Part shown: piece by piece, positions 26,320-37,272 of the stretch
Position numbering within the stretch: the first letter of the stretch is position 1
Layout of the letters: the number at the start of each line of letters is the position of its first letter
Assembly: GCA_020740775.1 (NCBI GenBank)
Contig: JAHEWK010000015.1
Location: 868,001 to 932,000 of the forward strand
Length of the DNA: 64,000 nt
Reading direction: 5' to 3'
DNA from: Ilyonectria destructans
Lineage: Eukaryota; Ascomycota; Sordariomycetes; Hypocreales; Nectriaceae
Position numbers and translations under genes: made by a program
The notes under the pieces: model-generated
Seen by the model: only the letters and a program-made list of their open reading frames with translations
Told to the model about the DNA's origin: nothing
Database searches by the model: none

Positions 26320-29271
26320 CTAGCTATTCTCGTCTCTCCGAAGAAACATTTCCAGAACAGTCCTCGCCCTGTCGGTGGCTCCCTTTTCCTTCTTGTCCAC
26401 TCGACATGCCATCGGGCCTACTATTTCCGCATACCTCCTCTCCCTGATCTTTCTATTCTTTGAGCTCTCATCTTCCCCACCGAGCCGGAAACTCAGCCGG
26501 CGCGTGAGGCCCATGCCTTTCGGGTCTGCTGTGGCGGGTGTCAAATCCGAGGCAACGCGCGACAGCGTGGCCGTCAAGAAGACAAATGCAATGTTGTGGT
26601 TTGGCGCCGAGGACAGAATATCGAGAATTTGCGTCTTGGTGTCGGGCCAGGCATTCACGGGCACAGAGGAAATATTGGGCAGCGCAATATAGATCTTTGC
26701 CCACAGGTGCGTGGGAACGAGACCATCTGTCAGAGACTCTAGGAAGAGTAATAGAACAGAGCAGAGAACCTCTAGCTTCCGAGACGCTGAAAGTTCAAGG
26801 GGCAGCGACTCGATCAGTCGCGAATCCGTGTCGAGCGCGCCGATAAAAGCAATTTGATACTGCTCCATCTCGGCACGCTCCAACTTCCAAGTCGCAGGGT
26901 CAATGGGCCATCCTGGATCTCGGGGCAAGACCGCGTCTTGTAACATCGTCGCGTCGGCGATGCTCCTCTCCACGAGGGTCTGAGCTGCCTCCGTAAGCTT
27001 GAACAGTTCCTTCGGGGCCGAACAATGCACGGCTGAGTCGTATGGGATCGCTCCCTTGATCTCTTTGTCCAACAAGAACCTCCTGATGCCGCCGTCCGGG
27101 ATCCGTATGAGCTCGGAGATGGACCGTCCAAGGCAAGTCGGGTTCCATGTTCCGCGCACAGGGATGAAGTGATCCCGGCCGTCTTCTACGCGAAGGACCA
27201 AAACATCCTCAATCCTAGCGCTAGCTTCGTTCAGCGCGCGGATGTGAGATATCGCTGATAGCTGTATCTCCAACAAGACCAAGACTGTCTCTCCGGGATC
27301 CAATGTCACAGAGTGTCCAAGGGGTTCTGGGGAATCCTCGTCTGCCAGCACGAAAGTCGTCTTCAGCCAGTCGGGGGTTGCTTCGTCTCCATCCTCCGTA
27401 GCCGGCTTCTCGACAAACGAGAACGTTGCCGGCACGCCGCTGGTGTTTGCCACCGTCAACGAACTTGTCTTTCTTTCTAGTGGTCCAAGCAGTCCAAACT
27501 CCACCACGTTGTCGTCGTCTCCGTCTCCGCCCTCGACAACAACTGTAATTCCCGGCCGGCCCTCGTTCTCGGCTCTGTCTAGCTCCCTGGCTACCTCGGC
27601 ATGCACTATTGCTTTGAGCTCCGGGACCACAGCGTCGTAGTCCAGAGTAAAGATGGATGTGATGGGTTTGTGGTCAGAGGAGGAGATGCGTTGGTGCGAG
27701 GCGTAGATTTCCAGGCCTATGCGATCGTGGAATCCCTCTTTGGTTACCACGTCCTCGGTTCCAGGGTCTTCGTTCTCGTCGTACTCATCATACTCATCGT
27801 ATGAGCCCATATCGGTCGCCTTGGGTGGTAAGTCCTCTCCGTCTGCATCTGGGTCATAGCTAAAAAGCACGTCGTCATCATCCTCGAGACCCCTAGCCCT
27901 CATTTCGGCGTCCTTCACCCTTGCTTCCTCTTCATCTCTAACCTTATTCTCATATTGCAACTTGTCTGTCCGAGTTCGGAACAAGATTCGATCACACCAA
28001 CTTGGGGCACGTTGTTTCTCGCTCGTGTCAAAGAGACCGACCGTCCCCACGTCATATTTATAAGTTGGCAGGAATGTTATAGGGCCTTCTCGCCAGCCAT
28101 CATGGAAGACTTTGCGCTGCTTGACCATCCTCCGCAGCTGGTCATGGGGTAGAAGGGAGTCGATCGTGGCCTGCAACGAGGTGGGATCTTGGCTGGGGTC
28201 TTCGGGGAAATCATCAGGATCAGGAAGCGAGCTTGTGGAGTCAAAGCTCTCATCACGAGAGTGTAATGATGACATGATCGTGGCGTCGTCGTCACTGTCG
28301 GAGCTCTTCATCACAATCACTCCTTGTCCGTCGGGTGGCGATTTGGTCGTTTCATCGCTCGCGCCGTACTCGCCGCGAGCGTGCAGTGTCAACAGCCGTC
28401 TGATATCATCGCCGGGTAGTCCATCAAGTCGGAAATTCAGGTCGCCAAACCAAAAGGCGAGGTCCTCCTCGCCAATCTTTTCTTCGGGCACATCCTCCTC
28501 GACACCAGCAAGAACAATCGGGTCAAACTGCGTCTTGGAGAGGATCTGCCCTACGTCCCAGCATCGTCGATCGAGATATGATGAACCTGCGCCGCTAGCA
28601 AGGTGACAGTTCACGAAGACCATGCGAGTCGTTTCTCCCAAGAGCAGGCGCGTCGTCACGGCGCCCTTGTTTCCAAAGTAACCCAGGAGCCCCGTGCCAA
28701 CCTGCTTCGTGCTTACGTTGCTGATGGTGGCTGCGACTTCGGGGGATGCGTAAACCAACAATAGCAGACCGGTCATTTGCTCAGTCGTGATCAGCTCATA
28801 CCCGAGAGGCAGGGCAGCTTCCAAGGCAGCTTGCCACTTCTCCATGGCGCTCTTGTCCGTGTAGACTGCGCGGTTCATGTACTCTTTGGTGGTGCTCAGG
28901 TCCACAATCTCCTGTAGCCCAAGAACGTAGAGCCCAATGTTCTCTCCAGCGACCAAGCGGTACGGCCCTGCGTCTCCATCTTGCTGTGTCGGATCTGTGT
29001 ACTCCACCGAGGGGTTTTGGGACAGGTCGAGCGTCGCAAAGTCTTGATCGATGCCCTCTCCGCTGGTGAACCAGGTCGCAAGGTCTTTATCTGTGCCGGG
29101 GCACGCTGCCACGTTCCAGGTCCCGATCTTGACCTTTATCCGGTGCGGGCGCACGTATTCCGACCGTCTCGCGTGGACCGCTCGGGCGAGAGACTGCGGC
29201 GTCGTCGTTGGCTGGTCGGCTGGCTCCGGCGTGCCCGGTTGAGCCGAGGGCTCGTCGACTTGGGACGCCAT
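26320..29271 (-). CDS. Inositol polyphosphate 5-phosphatase, OCRL/INPP5B-like
   Basis: A single open frame of 983 residues from the ATG at 29271. Catalytic 5-phosphatase motifs are all present: GTWNV at 50, FGNKGAV at 199, NCHLASG at 221, FWFGDLNFR at 273-281, APSWCDRIL at 422-430 and SDHKP at 532-536. These enzymes remove the 5-phosphate from PtdIns(4,5)P2 and related lipids at the plasma membrane and endosomes. After the phosphatase comes a beta-rich ASH-like region (about 575-720), then an all-helical RhoGAP-like domain (about 725-965), the OCRL/INPP5B order. The GAP region shows no GLxxEGIFR-type arginine finger, so it is probably a binding module, as in human OCRL. Two acidic low-complexity inserts (about 305-365 and 445-510) interrupt the phosphatase domain. 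No synaptojanin-type Sac domain is present. Confidence 0.93.
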   Translation of the reverse strand: MASQVDEPSAQPGTPEPADQPTTTPQSLARAVHARRSEYVRPHRIKVKIGTWNVAACPGTDKDLATWFTSGEGIDQDFATLDLSQNPSVEYTDPTQQDGDAGPYRLVAGENIGLYVLGLQEIVDLSTTKEYMNRAVYTDKSAMEKWQAALEAALPLGYELITTEQMTGLLLLVYASPEVAATISNVSTKQVGTGLLGYFGNKGAVTTRLLLGETTRMVFVNCHLASGAGSSYLDRRCWDVGQILSKTQFDPIVLAGVEEDVPEEKIGEEDLAFWFGDLNFRLDGLPGDDIRRLLTLHARGEYGASDETTKSPPDGQGVIVMKSSDSDDDATIMSSLHSRDESFDSTSSLPDPDDFPEDPSQDPTSLQATIDSLLPHDQLRRMVKQRKVFHDGWREGPITFLPTYKYDVGTVGLFDTSEKQRAPSWCDRILFRTRTDKLQYENKVRDEEEARVKDAEMRARGLEDDDDVLFSYDPDADGEDLPPKATDMGSYDEYDEYDENEDPGTEDVVTKEGFHDRIGLEIYASHQRISSSDHKPITSIFTLDYDAVVPELKAIVHAEVARELDRAENEGRPGITVVVEGGDGDDDNVVEFGLLGPLERKTSSLTVANTSGVPATFSFVEKPATEDGDEATPDWLKTTFVLADEDSPEPLGHSVTLDPGETVLVLLEIQLSAISHIRALNEASARIEDVLVLRVEDGRDHFIPVRGTWNPTCLGRSISELIRIPDGGIRRFLLDKEIKGAIPYDSAVHCSAPKELFKLTEAAQTLVERSIADATMLQDAVLPRDPGWPIDPATWKLERAEMEQYQIAFIGALDTDSRLIESLPLELSASRKLEVLCSVLLLFLESLTDGLVPTHLWAKIYIALPNISSVPVNAWPDTKTQILDILSSAPNHNIAFVFLTATLSRVASDLTPATADPKGMGLTRRLSFRLGGEDESSKNRKIRERRYAEIVGPMACRVDKKEKGATDRARTVLEMFLRRDENS

Positions 29272-29902
29272 CGTGGCAGCGCTGTAGGAGCGAAAGCAGG
29301 AGATGCGACGCCTTCGACTCGCGGTATCGTGGGTGGTTCGGCAGATGGTCCGCTAGATCATGACGTCCTGCGGGGGGGTTGACGGGGAGACCTCAGAGAC
29401 GGCGGGCTCGGCTTCAGGACGCAATGGGTACCGAAATAAAGATGCTGTATATACTCGACAAAAGAGGCCGGGAGAGAAAATAAGACAACGCACGACAAGG
29501 CCGCAGCCAGCTTAAACGCTTGATGGTATCCGGATGCGGGTTGGTGTTGGGTGATGATGTAGCAACGCTCCAGCGCAGCCCCGCGACCGTCATTGCGCCG
29601 TTATCGATAAGGCCCGGACCAAGCTCTAAACAAGGCGCCCAACATTGTCATGTGCATCGCCTCATGAACAACTTCCACTTCACTTGAACTCTTCCACTGC
29701 ACGTCTACTTCCGCTCCATCCAACGAGATCGCTCCTCAACCGACGCTGCGCCCGTACCGCAAGTCGCCTGATTCTTATCTGGTCTTACTGCCGGCTCAGC
29801 CTCAAACCCGACTCCTCATCATAGGCCTGCGGACGCCGCGCTGCGTGCCACTGGCCATCACCACTCCCTCCGTTGCCATCGAAATATATTCACAGCCCAG
29901 CC
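29272..29902. promoter_or_regulatory. Divergent promoter region of the 5-phosphatase and dcp1 genes
   Basis: The 631 bp lie between two outward-facing ATG codons. It must hold both promoters and leaders. One exact GATAAG lies near 29605. No other element is claimed. Confidence 0.55.
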
Positions 29903-30562
29903 ATGAGCCGACCAGCACCGCGTAAGGCGCGGCACAGTCGCCAGCCCTCGAACCGAATACCCGCCGTCTCAGACTACGAGTCCGATGCCGCCGCATACTC
30001 GTCGATGCACAACGCCTACGCCCCTCCCCCGCCGCGAACCAACACCGCCCTCAACCTCTCGGTCCTCCAGCGCTACTTGCCCTCAATCCACACCATCCTC
30101 AGCATAGCAGCCAACGCCGTCATCTACACCTTCGGCAGCGAGTCGGGAAGCTGGGACAAGTCCGGCGTGGAGGGCACCATGTTCGTCTGCGCCCAGTCGC
30201 CGCTCCCTGAAGATCCAAACCACCGGCCACGGGCCTGTGTGTTTGTTTTGAATCGCAGGGGTCTGGACAACGTCATCGTGGATTTGGCGAGGGTTACCCA
30301 TGTCGAGATCTCGGGGGAGCTGGTCATCATGCGGGTTGAGGGCGAGTGGGAGGAGGGAGAAAAGGTATTGGGCGTGTGGATTCACAACGACAAGGACGAG
30401 ACAAGAGAGGTGAACGCGGCCATGATCCAGGAGAGCTGGAAGATTGCAAGATCTGCAGGCCCGGTTGAAGCACAGGGTCCCGAGGCTGGACCAGCGATGC
30501 AGGCTATGGGCCGGAGGCTGAGTTTGAGTGACTTGTTCGGAAAAGCTTCTGGTGGAAACTAG
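29903..30562 (+). CDS. dcp1: mRNA-decapping enzyme subunit 1 (Dcp1)
   Basis: A single-exon gene of 219 residues. The first in-frame ATG is at 29903 (MSRPAPRK); the frame is open a little further upstream but only from a TTG. After a basic and proline-rich N-terminus the protein has the EVH1-like Dcp1 fold: NLSVLQRYLPSIHTILSIA, then VIYTFGSESGSWDKSGVEGTMFV (split here only by reading order), the FVLNRRGLDN strand and the VWIHNDKDE hairpin. These match the trimer of conserved strands known from Dcp1 proteins. Dcp1 activates the Dcp2 catalytic subunit in P-bodies and so controls 5' cap removal in mRNA decay. The short tail lacks the long Pro-rich extensions of animal Dcp1. Confidence 0.93.
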   Translation: MSRPAPRKARHSRQPSNRIPAVSDYESDAAAYSSMHNAYAPPPPRTNTALNLSVLQRYLPSIHTILSIAANAVIYTFGSESGSWDKSGVEGTMFVCAQSPLPEDPNHRPRACVFVLNRRGLDNVIVDLARVTHVEISGELVIMRVEGEWEEGEKVLGVWIHNDKDETREVNAAMIQESWKIARSAGPVEAQGPEAGPAMQAMGRRLSLSDLFGKASGGN

Positions 30563-30950
30563 GTCCTCGTGGCTAGGCGGTGGCTGGATACAACAATGAG
30601 GGTTGGAGACTCAATTCAACACCTCAATGGGTCTCTGTGGTATCGGAGTGCGGGTCGGGCGCTTCTAAGGGGTGGTTCGATGAAATGCTCGGGACATGGC
30701 ATCAATAATGTCGCACGCCGCGGGTTAAACTCCTAATTTTCAGTCGATAAATGAAGCATGGCACACGGCCCCCAAGAATTAGTATCGTTGGTTCAACTCT
30801 AATCCGACTTTCCAAGATAGAAAGTCAAGCAAACAGGTTGTCTATTCGTGTATTCGTCAACGCGATACCAAATGTCTGCAAGAGCAGCTAGCACCCTTTC
30901 CGTACGCCATTCCCAAGTGTTTCAAATTAGACGCTCAAGCTTCTTCCAGT
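30563..30950. other. Convergent 3' region of dcp1 and rvs161
   Basis: 388 bp between two converging stop codons. It is expected to hold both 3' UTRs and polyadenylation sites. No further feature is seen. Confidence 0.6.
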
Positions 30951-31939
30951 CTACACCGTGCCGCTGATACTCAACTCCCGAATCTCCTGCAGTACCTCCT
31001 CTACCCTGGCGTCCAGTTGTCCTTCGGCGTACTGATCTCTAGTGTCTGCGTCCAGGTACTGCTGGACCTGCGCCATGCGCGAGTACGCTTCCGCGCAGAA
31101 TCGCAACTGAATCTTGACGAGCGCCTCGAAGCTAGGGTCGAGGTACGGCACGCGGAGGTCAATGAGTTGCGGCAGCTCAGTGCTGAGCTGCTCATTCAGC
31201 TGCTCGTACGCGGCCTTGGCCATCTCCATCTCCTTCTCGGTACGTGGAAGCTTCGTGGCATCCTTGTCGGGCTTGTCGACGAGGCGCTTGACCTTTGCGC
31301 GAAGGGCATCGTAGTCCAGGAGCTTGTGGGAGCGCTTCTTGACGCACTCGTTGACGTCGGGGAAGTAGGCGCAGAAACGACCGATTGGGTCGAGGACGGT
31401 CGTTCGGTAGGGGCCGTCCAGGGCTTTGATGGTCTCGGCATCCAGATCCTCCACCGCTTGTTTGTAGCTTCTGCTAACGCCGTCCTTGGCGCCCGCGTCA
31501 CCGTAGAATGCGTCTATTGTTTCCGCGATTCGCATTTGCGATGCCGTCATAGCTGATGATGTTAGCTTCCAGCCATGACTATCGCAGTGCGCAATCACCA
31601 ACCTCTTAGCGAGTCCAGGTAACCCTTCGACTCTTTCTGCAGTCGCAGCGATGCCGCTTCCATTGTCTTAAATCGTCTGGCCCCGTGTCAGCTGTCGTCC
31701 GATGGTCTCTCAACGTCGTGCTAACCTCTCCTCAACTTCATAATCTCGGTCGTTCGTCTTCTCCACGTGCCCTTTGGAAATTGGTTAGCCAAGCTCTTCC
31801 AGCTCCATGTCAGGACGCAGCATACCTGTCTTCATCATCACCTGCGTCGTCGCGCGGTTCACATTCTTCTTGAACCCTGTACTCGAGTTAGACCCCTCCT
31901 GACTGCGGGGTGATAGCTTTGCCTACCCGCCCACGACAT
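30951..31939 (-). CDS. rvs161: BAR-domain protein Rvs161 (amphiphysin-like)
   Basis: Five exons on the minus strand (31939-31927, 31876-31826, 31771-31726, 31676-31603, 31552-30951) give 261 residues. The first exon is only 13 nt (MSWAG). The four introns are 50-60 nt and split the N-terminus, as is common for this gene in filamentous fungi. The protein is an N-BAR domain from end to end: GFKKNVNRATTQVMMKTG, NDRDYEVEERRFKTME, KGYLDSLRAMTASQ and DPIGRFCAYFPDVNE are typical. There is no SH3 domain, which separates Rvs161 from Rvs167. In yeast the two form a crescent-shaped heterodimer that binds curved membrane in endocytosis and actin organisation. The length is close to yeast Rvs161 (265). 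Confidence 0.95.
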
Positions 31940-32270
31940 CTTGGCAGACTAATAATTGCAAACTTGGATTGTTCGGTATAAATGGTTCGGTATCCGGACG
32001 TCGAGGTCGTCAAACGCGCTGGGAGGAGAATGCTTGCGAGGTGCAAAAGGTAACGGTGTTGGTTGGCACGAGCAAGTTGGACAATGAGTGACGACAAAAC
32101 TGGGACTCAGCCACGAACCCAGCCCAATCGGCTGATCGACGTCAGCGGCGGGGCTGTGCTGCGGTGGCGGCGTTTTTATTCTTCCGCTGTGGCGTCCTCA
32201 CGTGACACCGTGTTAAGCCTTCAAACTTGCAAGTGAAGCTACACGCTTTGGAATAGATCGTCGCGTCAGA
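31940..32270. promoter_or_regulatory. Short bidirectional promoter between rvs161 and peptidyl-tRNA hydrolase
   Basis: Only 331 bp separate the two start codons, so both promoters and 5' leaders share this space. No operator is claimed. Confidence 0.6.
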
Positions 32271-32867
32271 ATGTTCAGCCCTCGGTTTCTCGTTGTCAGT
32301 CTTGGCAATCCTCTGCCCAAATATGAGAGCCTCCATTCGGCCGGCCACTTCGCTCTCAATGGCCTGGCCAAGGTTCTACGACACCCCCCTTTTCACGAGG
32401 TGACTCTCGGGAAGCACACATATCTGGTGTCTCAGGGACCCAAGTACACATTGGTCCAGTCGCCCACGCTCATGAATGTGTCTGGAGGATTTGTTGCCCG
32501 AGCATGGCAGGAAATGACGAAACAACATGATCCGGCATCGCTCAGCCTCGTCATTGTTCATGATGAACTCGAAAAGGACTTGGGCATTGTGAGACTCACG
32601 GCATGGGATCGGAGTCACAAGGGACACAACGGCATCAAAAGCGTCAAGGGTTCGCTGTCACAGGGCAAATATCCCACTTCGCCATTCGTACGGATTGCTG
32701 TCGGTATTGGACGGCCGGTGGAGAGAGACGCTGAGACTGTGAGCCGGTATGTTCTTGATCGGATATCGGGAGAGCAGAGGAAGATTCTAGAGGAGGAGGC
32801 ACCTTGGAAGGTTGCGGAGAAACTCGTCGAACTGGAAGATGAATGGAGGAGCGAGGTCACGTCATGA
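32271..32867 (+). CDS. Peptidyl-tRNA hydrolase (Pth1 type)
   Basis: A single exon of 198 residues from the ATG at 32271. The bacterial-type Pth fold is clear: LVVSLGNPLPKY at the N-terminus, a His in SAGHFALNGLAK at the catalytic-His position, LMNVSGG (substrate-binding Asn), VIVHDELE (catalytic Asp) and KGHNGIKSVKGSL, which contains the conserved GHNG. The enzyme cleaves the ester bond of peptidyl-tRNAs that drop off ribosomes and so recycles tRNA. In fungi the Pth1 type works mostly in mitochondria. The N-terminus here is short and no long presequence is visible. The usual Pth motif TRHN is changed to LHSAGH, a divergence seen in fungal members. Confidence 0.92.
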   Translation: MFSPRFLVVSLGNPLPKYESLHSAGHFALNGLAKVLRHPPFHEVTLGKHTYLVSQGPKYTLVQSPTLMNVSGGFVARAWQEMTKQHDPASLSLVIVHDELEKDLGIVRLTAWDRSHKGHNGIKSVKGSLSQGKYPTSPFVRIAVGIGRPVERDAETVSRYVLDRISGEQRKILEEEAPWKVAEKLVELEDEWRSEVTS

Positions 32868-34757
32868 CTTGAGCCGGTCCCTTGTCGAGAGTCAAGGCAA
32901 CCGGATGGTGGGATGCGAGCCATACCTGTGCCTGCTGGGATGAAGATACATCTCAACTCCTCACAACGATGAAATGCTGCAGAAGTCATTTTGAGAACAT
33001 CAGGCCACAAAACTCGGTTGGGTTGTATCATCAACACCATTGCGAAGCAAACCCCCACGCCGACGCAACAACTCTGGATCAGCCGCACTCTAAGACAAGC
33101 ATCAATATTCTACGAAGTACATCCATTGGGTACATCTACGCCTCACATCAAGTGGGTAGCATTGGCGACCCTCCATTACTCAAATGGGCTCAGGGGTGCA
33201 GCGCCGACCAATCCAATGTCAAGAGTTACGATCGACTGAGACGAAATACAATGAGACACAACTACGATAGAGGAAATGTACGATTCAAGAAGATACCCCA
33301 ATCAACGACAATCATAAGCACTTGCCCATATGTCGCTTACGCATGCACTCACTGACAAGGTGGACTGGCCATGAAGCCCGAAACTCTCTCCGAACCGGAA
33401 TGGCTTCAAAAAGCAATCGGCAACTCGGCTGAGCTACAAGCATTCAATGCATAGAGGCTGAGATTTGAGCCTGTTTCGCAAGCTTACAAATTCAGCCATC
33501 ATCTTGGCCCCAATCGCTCGCACACATGTTGGTGCGTGTCGTTCTGGTGCTGGGGCTCTTATCTCTACGCTAAACGCGCCACAGGTGAAGTGGAATAGGT
33601 TGCCAACCCTTCCAGCATTGTTATCTGGCCAAAATAGACGACAATTTGGGGAGAGCATGCGGAGCCAATAATGTGATATCCGATCTAGACATGGGGTCGA
33701 GGTTTGATGATGGCCTGAGCCGACAGATCCGTTCATCTGGTGGAATCCATGGTCCAGCTGAGCCGCTACGCAAGTCCTGCATGAGGGTGTGGCAGTAAGA
33801 TGAGTGTCTGATAAGGATGCGAAGATGTCGGTCTTGACGGGTATGCGTTTGAAGTGCGTCGAGGAGCGTCGGGTGCGATAGGCCAAGGCGGAGTACGACT
33901 GCGTCGGTTGCAGTCAAGGACAGGCAAGGGCGACGGTGTCGTTCGCGACAAAGGGGTCAGGAGTCATCGGTACATCTCGAGCAAGTCATGGCGGCGCAAA
34001 CACCTTTGCCAAAGGTGGTGATGGTTCGTCGTTGAGCAGAGTTGAAGTTGGAGTAAGCTTAGAAACGGTCTGGCAGTGGCGGGATCAAGGTCAACTTAAA
34101 TATTGCATGGCCGCCAGATTCCCCATCCCATCGAGCGGGAAGCTCGCATTCAGACGCCCGCAAGAGGTCCCTCGCAAGGCTGTGCGGGCGCAACATGGTC
34201 GATTTCGCACGATGATGGGCGGCGGGGGCGTATTCGAGACCATGTCGCAGCTGTCACTTATTAGACTACGTTCTAAGAAGCACGGAGGACCCTTGGTTTA
34301 GCTCTACGACATGGCAGATCAAATTATCGTCAACAAGGGCTTCGAGACTGCTACTTCGGCCATGAAGCCGAACCTCGGATTGCAGCCGGGCAAACGCGGG
34401 AACATGAGGAGTCGAGATGATAACGGCTTCGCCCTATCCCATCTCCCTGGACCTGGCGGTGAGTCCAGCCAAGCGTTTGAGCTTGCACATGCGCAAGACC
34501 ATGGGTACAGCACTCAAGACACTCAGCAGCAATGCGTCACATGGCGTGTGTTGCCATCAGCATTTCACGAGCCGGATTCCACTTTGGCCGGCTTCAAGGC
34601 ACGGCACGACTTGGACTTGACTTGACTGGCGTTGCATGGAAGCCTGGGAACAATTGATTTGGCGCCCGGTAGGAACTAGGATGCCGGGAGGGTGTGGTCT
34701 ACTGGTCCATGCCATCCCAGCCGTCCTAAACTAGCTGCTCCACCGACCCTGCCAAGA

Positions 34758-36626
34758 GATAAGAGCTCAGCCCAACGACCAATAAGACGGGAGCCATTCG
34801 ACCTCCTCCAGAACGAAGACTGCCAGGCAGCCCGGTCACTCGAGAGATAAGGAGCGTGCGGCGTCGAGTCGGCTGATGCAGGACCGCGAGAGGCTCGATG
34901 GTGAGGCTTGATGGCGCGGCGACGCATGGTCTGGGGAAGGCGGAACTGCACGCCCTCCTACGGACGTGTTGGTGGTGTCCTAGCCAAGAGGCGCATACGC
35001 CGGACGCAGGGCGAAGTGATAAAGTTTGCTGATAAGCTGCCAACGGATAAAGAACCAGGAAATGGTTTCACGTAAACATGGGAATGAGGGCTTGCGGTTG
35101 GATGTCTGTCTGGCTAGAGTCTCAGTCCGTCGAGGAATCTCGGGTTGCGACCACTCACCAGGACGGTCGTTGGGATGCGTACTATGTACGTCGCAAACGA
35201 GTAGACAACGAGGTTATTTGAACCTCGTCCCTGTCTTTTGCGTGCCACAGCATCGATGCTCTGTTTCGGAATATCGTCATGACACGGTACGACGTTGAGC
35301 GCATGCGACGAAACCATGTCTCCTCCTCCTCGGTATCAAGAGCAACTCGAAGTACACCTTTGAGATGCAAGGCCAATCGCCAGCAAGCCGATCATCCACC
35401 GTGACGGGTTCACCTTGGCACTAGTCGCCGGGTTGTCTGTGTGGGGGTTCACAAGCGGGCCCGCCTTGGCGAGAACTACACTTCTGGGCAGACGGACGGC
35501 ATGTGGAAGGGAGTGAGATGACATACGAACAAGGCGTTCAAGTCGGCATTCCGCGCTGACGAGCGGGTGTCTTATTCGGCTAGCTCGTCCATTTTCGCTT
35601 TCCGCGGTGGGTTGTCGGCTACGAGCGCCAGTGGTTTGACGGCGAGATATGGGTTGAAAGAGTCATGCGCCGATGGACGGGACGGGGAATGCCTCGCCAG
35701 CTCCAGAAACCGGAGCCGATGGTGGGGAATCCATGAAGTGTTGCTCGTCCCAGCAACAACGGGCATGTATTATCGTACCCAGACATCGACTCTCCACCAT
35801 CGACCCTCCACATCGAGCATCGCATCGCGGTGGAGTTGCGGTGCTCTGGGCATCCTACGGCGGTGCGGCAGCGTCGGCACTGGGCGCGGATTGGCGTCGC
35901 AGCTCGCCTGAGCCTGAGCCTTGAGCATTCCAGGGGGTCACCCCGGCATGTACGACGTATCCCAGGCGCAGCAGTAGCCAGCTCATTTCTCCGAACACGT
36001 CGACTTGCAATGCGCTGGCGATGATGTACTTGGTGCTCCTCGTACAACGTCTACGCCGTGTCAGCTTGGGAAAATCCGGGGGTGGCACCGCCTCGCGACT
36101 CATGACTGCTCCCAATGCAGCAATGCGTCTCCCTTGAGGACTTGGCTCGACATGCTAGAAGAAGAAGAGCCCATTCCTCAACCGCAAGGAAAAACTCATT
36201 AAATAACACGGCCAAGAAAAAACTTAACGGCAGCAGATAAGGCCGGCCCTGCACCACACACCCCGGCACACTGCCAAGCCAAGGCCCCAAAGCCGGGGGA
36301 CCTGTTGGAGGATGGATGCTTATCAGTGGGCGCCGTTAAGCCCACGGTGGCGTCGGCTCCGGCTCCTTCGTACGGATCCTTTCCCAGCAAGGCGCCGGAC
36401 CGGATTCAGACTGAAGCTGCGATAAGCTGCCGACAAGGCCCAGCAGCCAACGTCGCAATTCAGCGAGGAGATGGGAGGGGCCTCTGAGGCGTGCGTGAGG
36501 CGCAGAGCAGGTGCGTGTTGCGAGTGAGACGGCCGGGAAAAGGAAATGGAAGACGGGGCATTCCCACAATCCCATTGTGTTTGTCAACGGCCATCGACAC
36601 GGTCTAGTCTGCTCGTGGAGCTTATC
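34758..36626. promoter_or_regulatory. Cluster of GATAAG sites (putative AreA/NIT2 binding) upstream of the ammonium permease
   Basis: Exact GATAAG or its complement occurs at 34758, 34846, 35031, 36236, 36319 (reverse), 36421 and 36621 (reverse). Another lies at 33810. HGATAR is the target of the GATA factors AreA/NIT2, which switch on ammonium permeases when good nitrogen sources run out. The four sites within 390 bp (36236-36626) lie 0.85-1.24 kb before the permease ATG. Function is inferred from motif and neighbour only. Confidence 0.5.
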
Positions 36627-37038
36627 GCCATTGTCGTCACGCAGAAGAGCAGACTCCGATGGCTCGTCTTGGCTATTCTTGGTATTCTTGAGCGTCTCTC
36701 GTCACTTCACCAAGATGGCTGCACACATGGATGGACGGATGACCAGCTTTCCGACAACAAAAACAACCTTACTGACAACAATACCAATACTCTATCTTGA
36801 GATCCCATCCATCCACCCTTCATCTTCGGCTGCAAGTGCAACGAAGCAGCGCCAAGGGGGTGTGAATGGCCCAATCTTATTCGGGTACGCCTTAGCCCAA
36901 GCATTACTCGACCGGCATCCAGCATCACCAGCATCCCACTCCTAATTACCCGCGGACTCAACCCTTCTGGAAGTACTACCTGCTCTGGCACACACGCACA
37001 CTTGCAACTTAATTAGTCGCTCGCCCGAACCGTGAACC

Positions 37039-37272
37039 ATGGGCGTCCTATCACGACGCTTCCCCCACACCTCTCCCGCACGCCTCCCCCCCTTGTCGCA
37101 GACACCATCACAAAGTCTACCACCTCTTCCCCTAGTCCGTTTCTGGGCTTGTCTTGAGTCTGTCTCTGGACCTTGTCCCGGGTGGCCTGCATCAGCGTCA
37201 GTCTCCGCGAGCCCGCGAGCTACCCTGAGTTGTTCGCCTTGGCCGTCCTCCGTCCCACCACGGCTTCATTAA
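37039..37272 (+). promoter_or_regulatory. Possible upstream ORF in the ammonium permease leader
   Basis: An ATG in good context (ACCATGG) opens a 77-codon frame ending 203 nt before the permease ATG. The predicted peptide is Pro/Ser/Arg-rich and unlike any known protein. No other ATG occurs between it and 37476. If transcription starts upstream of 37039 it would be the first AUG met by ribosomes. Confidence 0.35.

Noticed and set aside
31017..31556. 179-codon plus-strand frame
   Set aside because: It is the antisense shadow of the main Rvs161 exon and has low similarity to any protein pattern.
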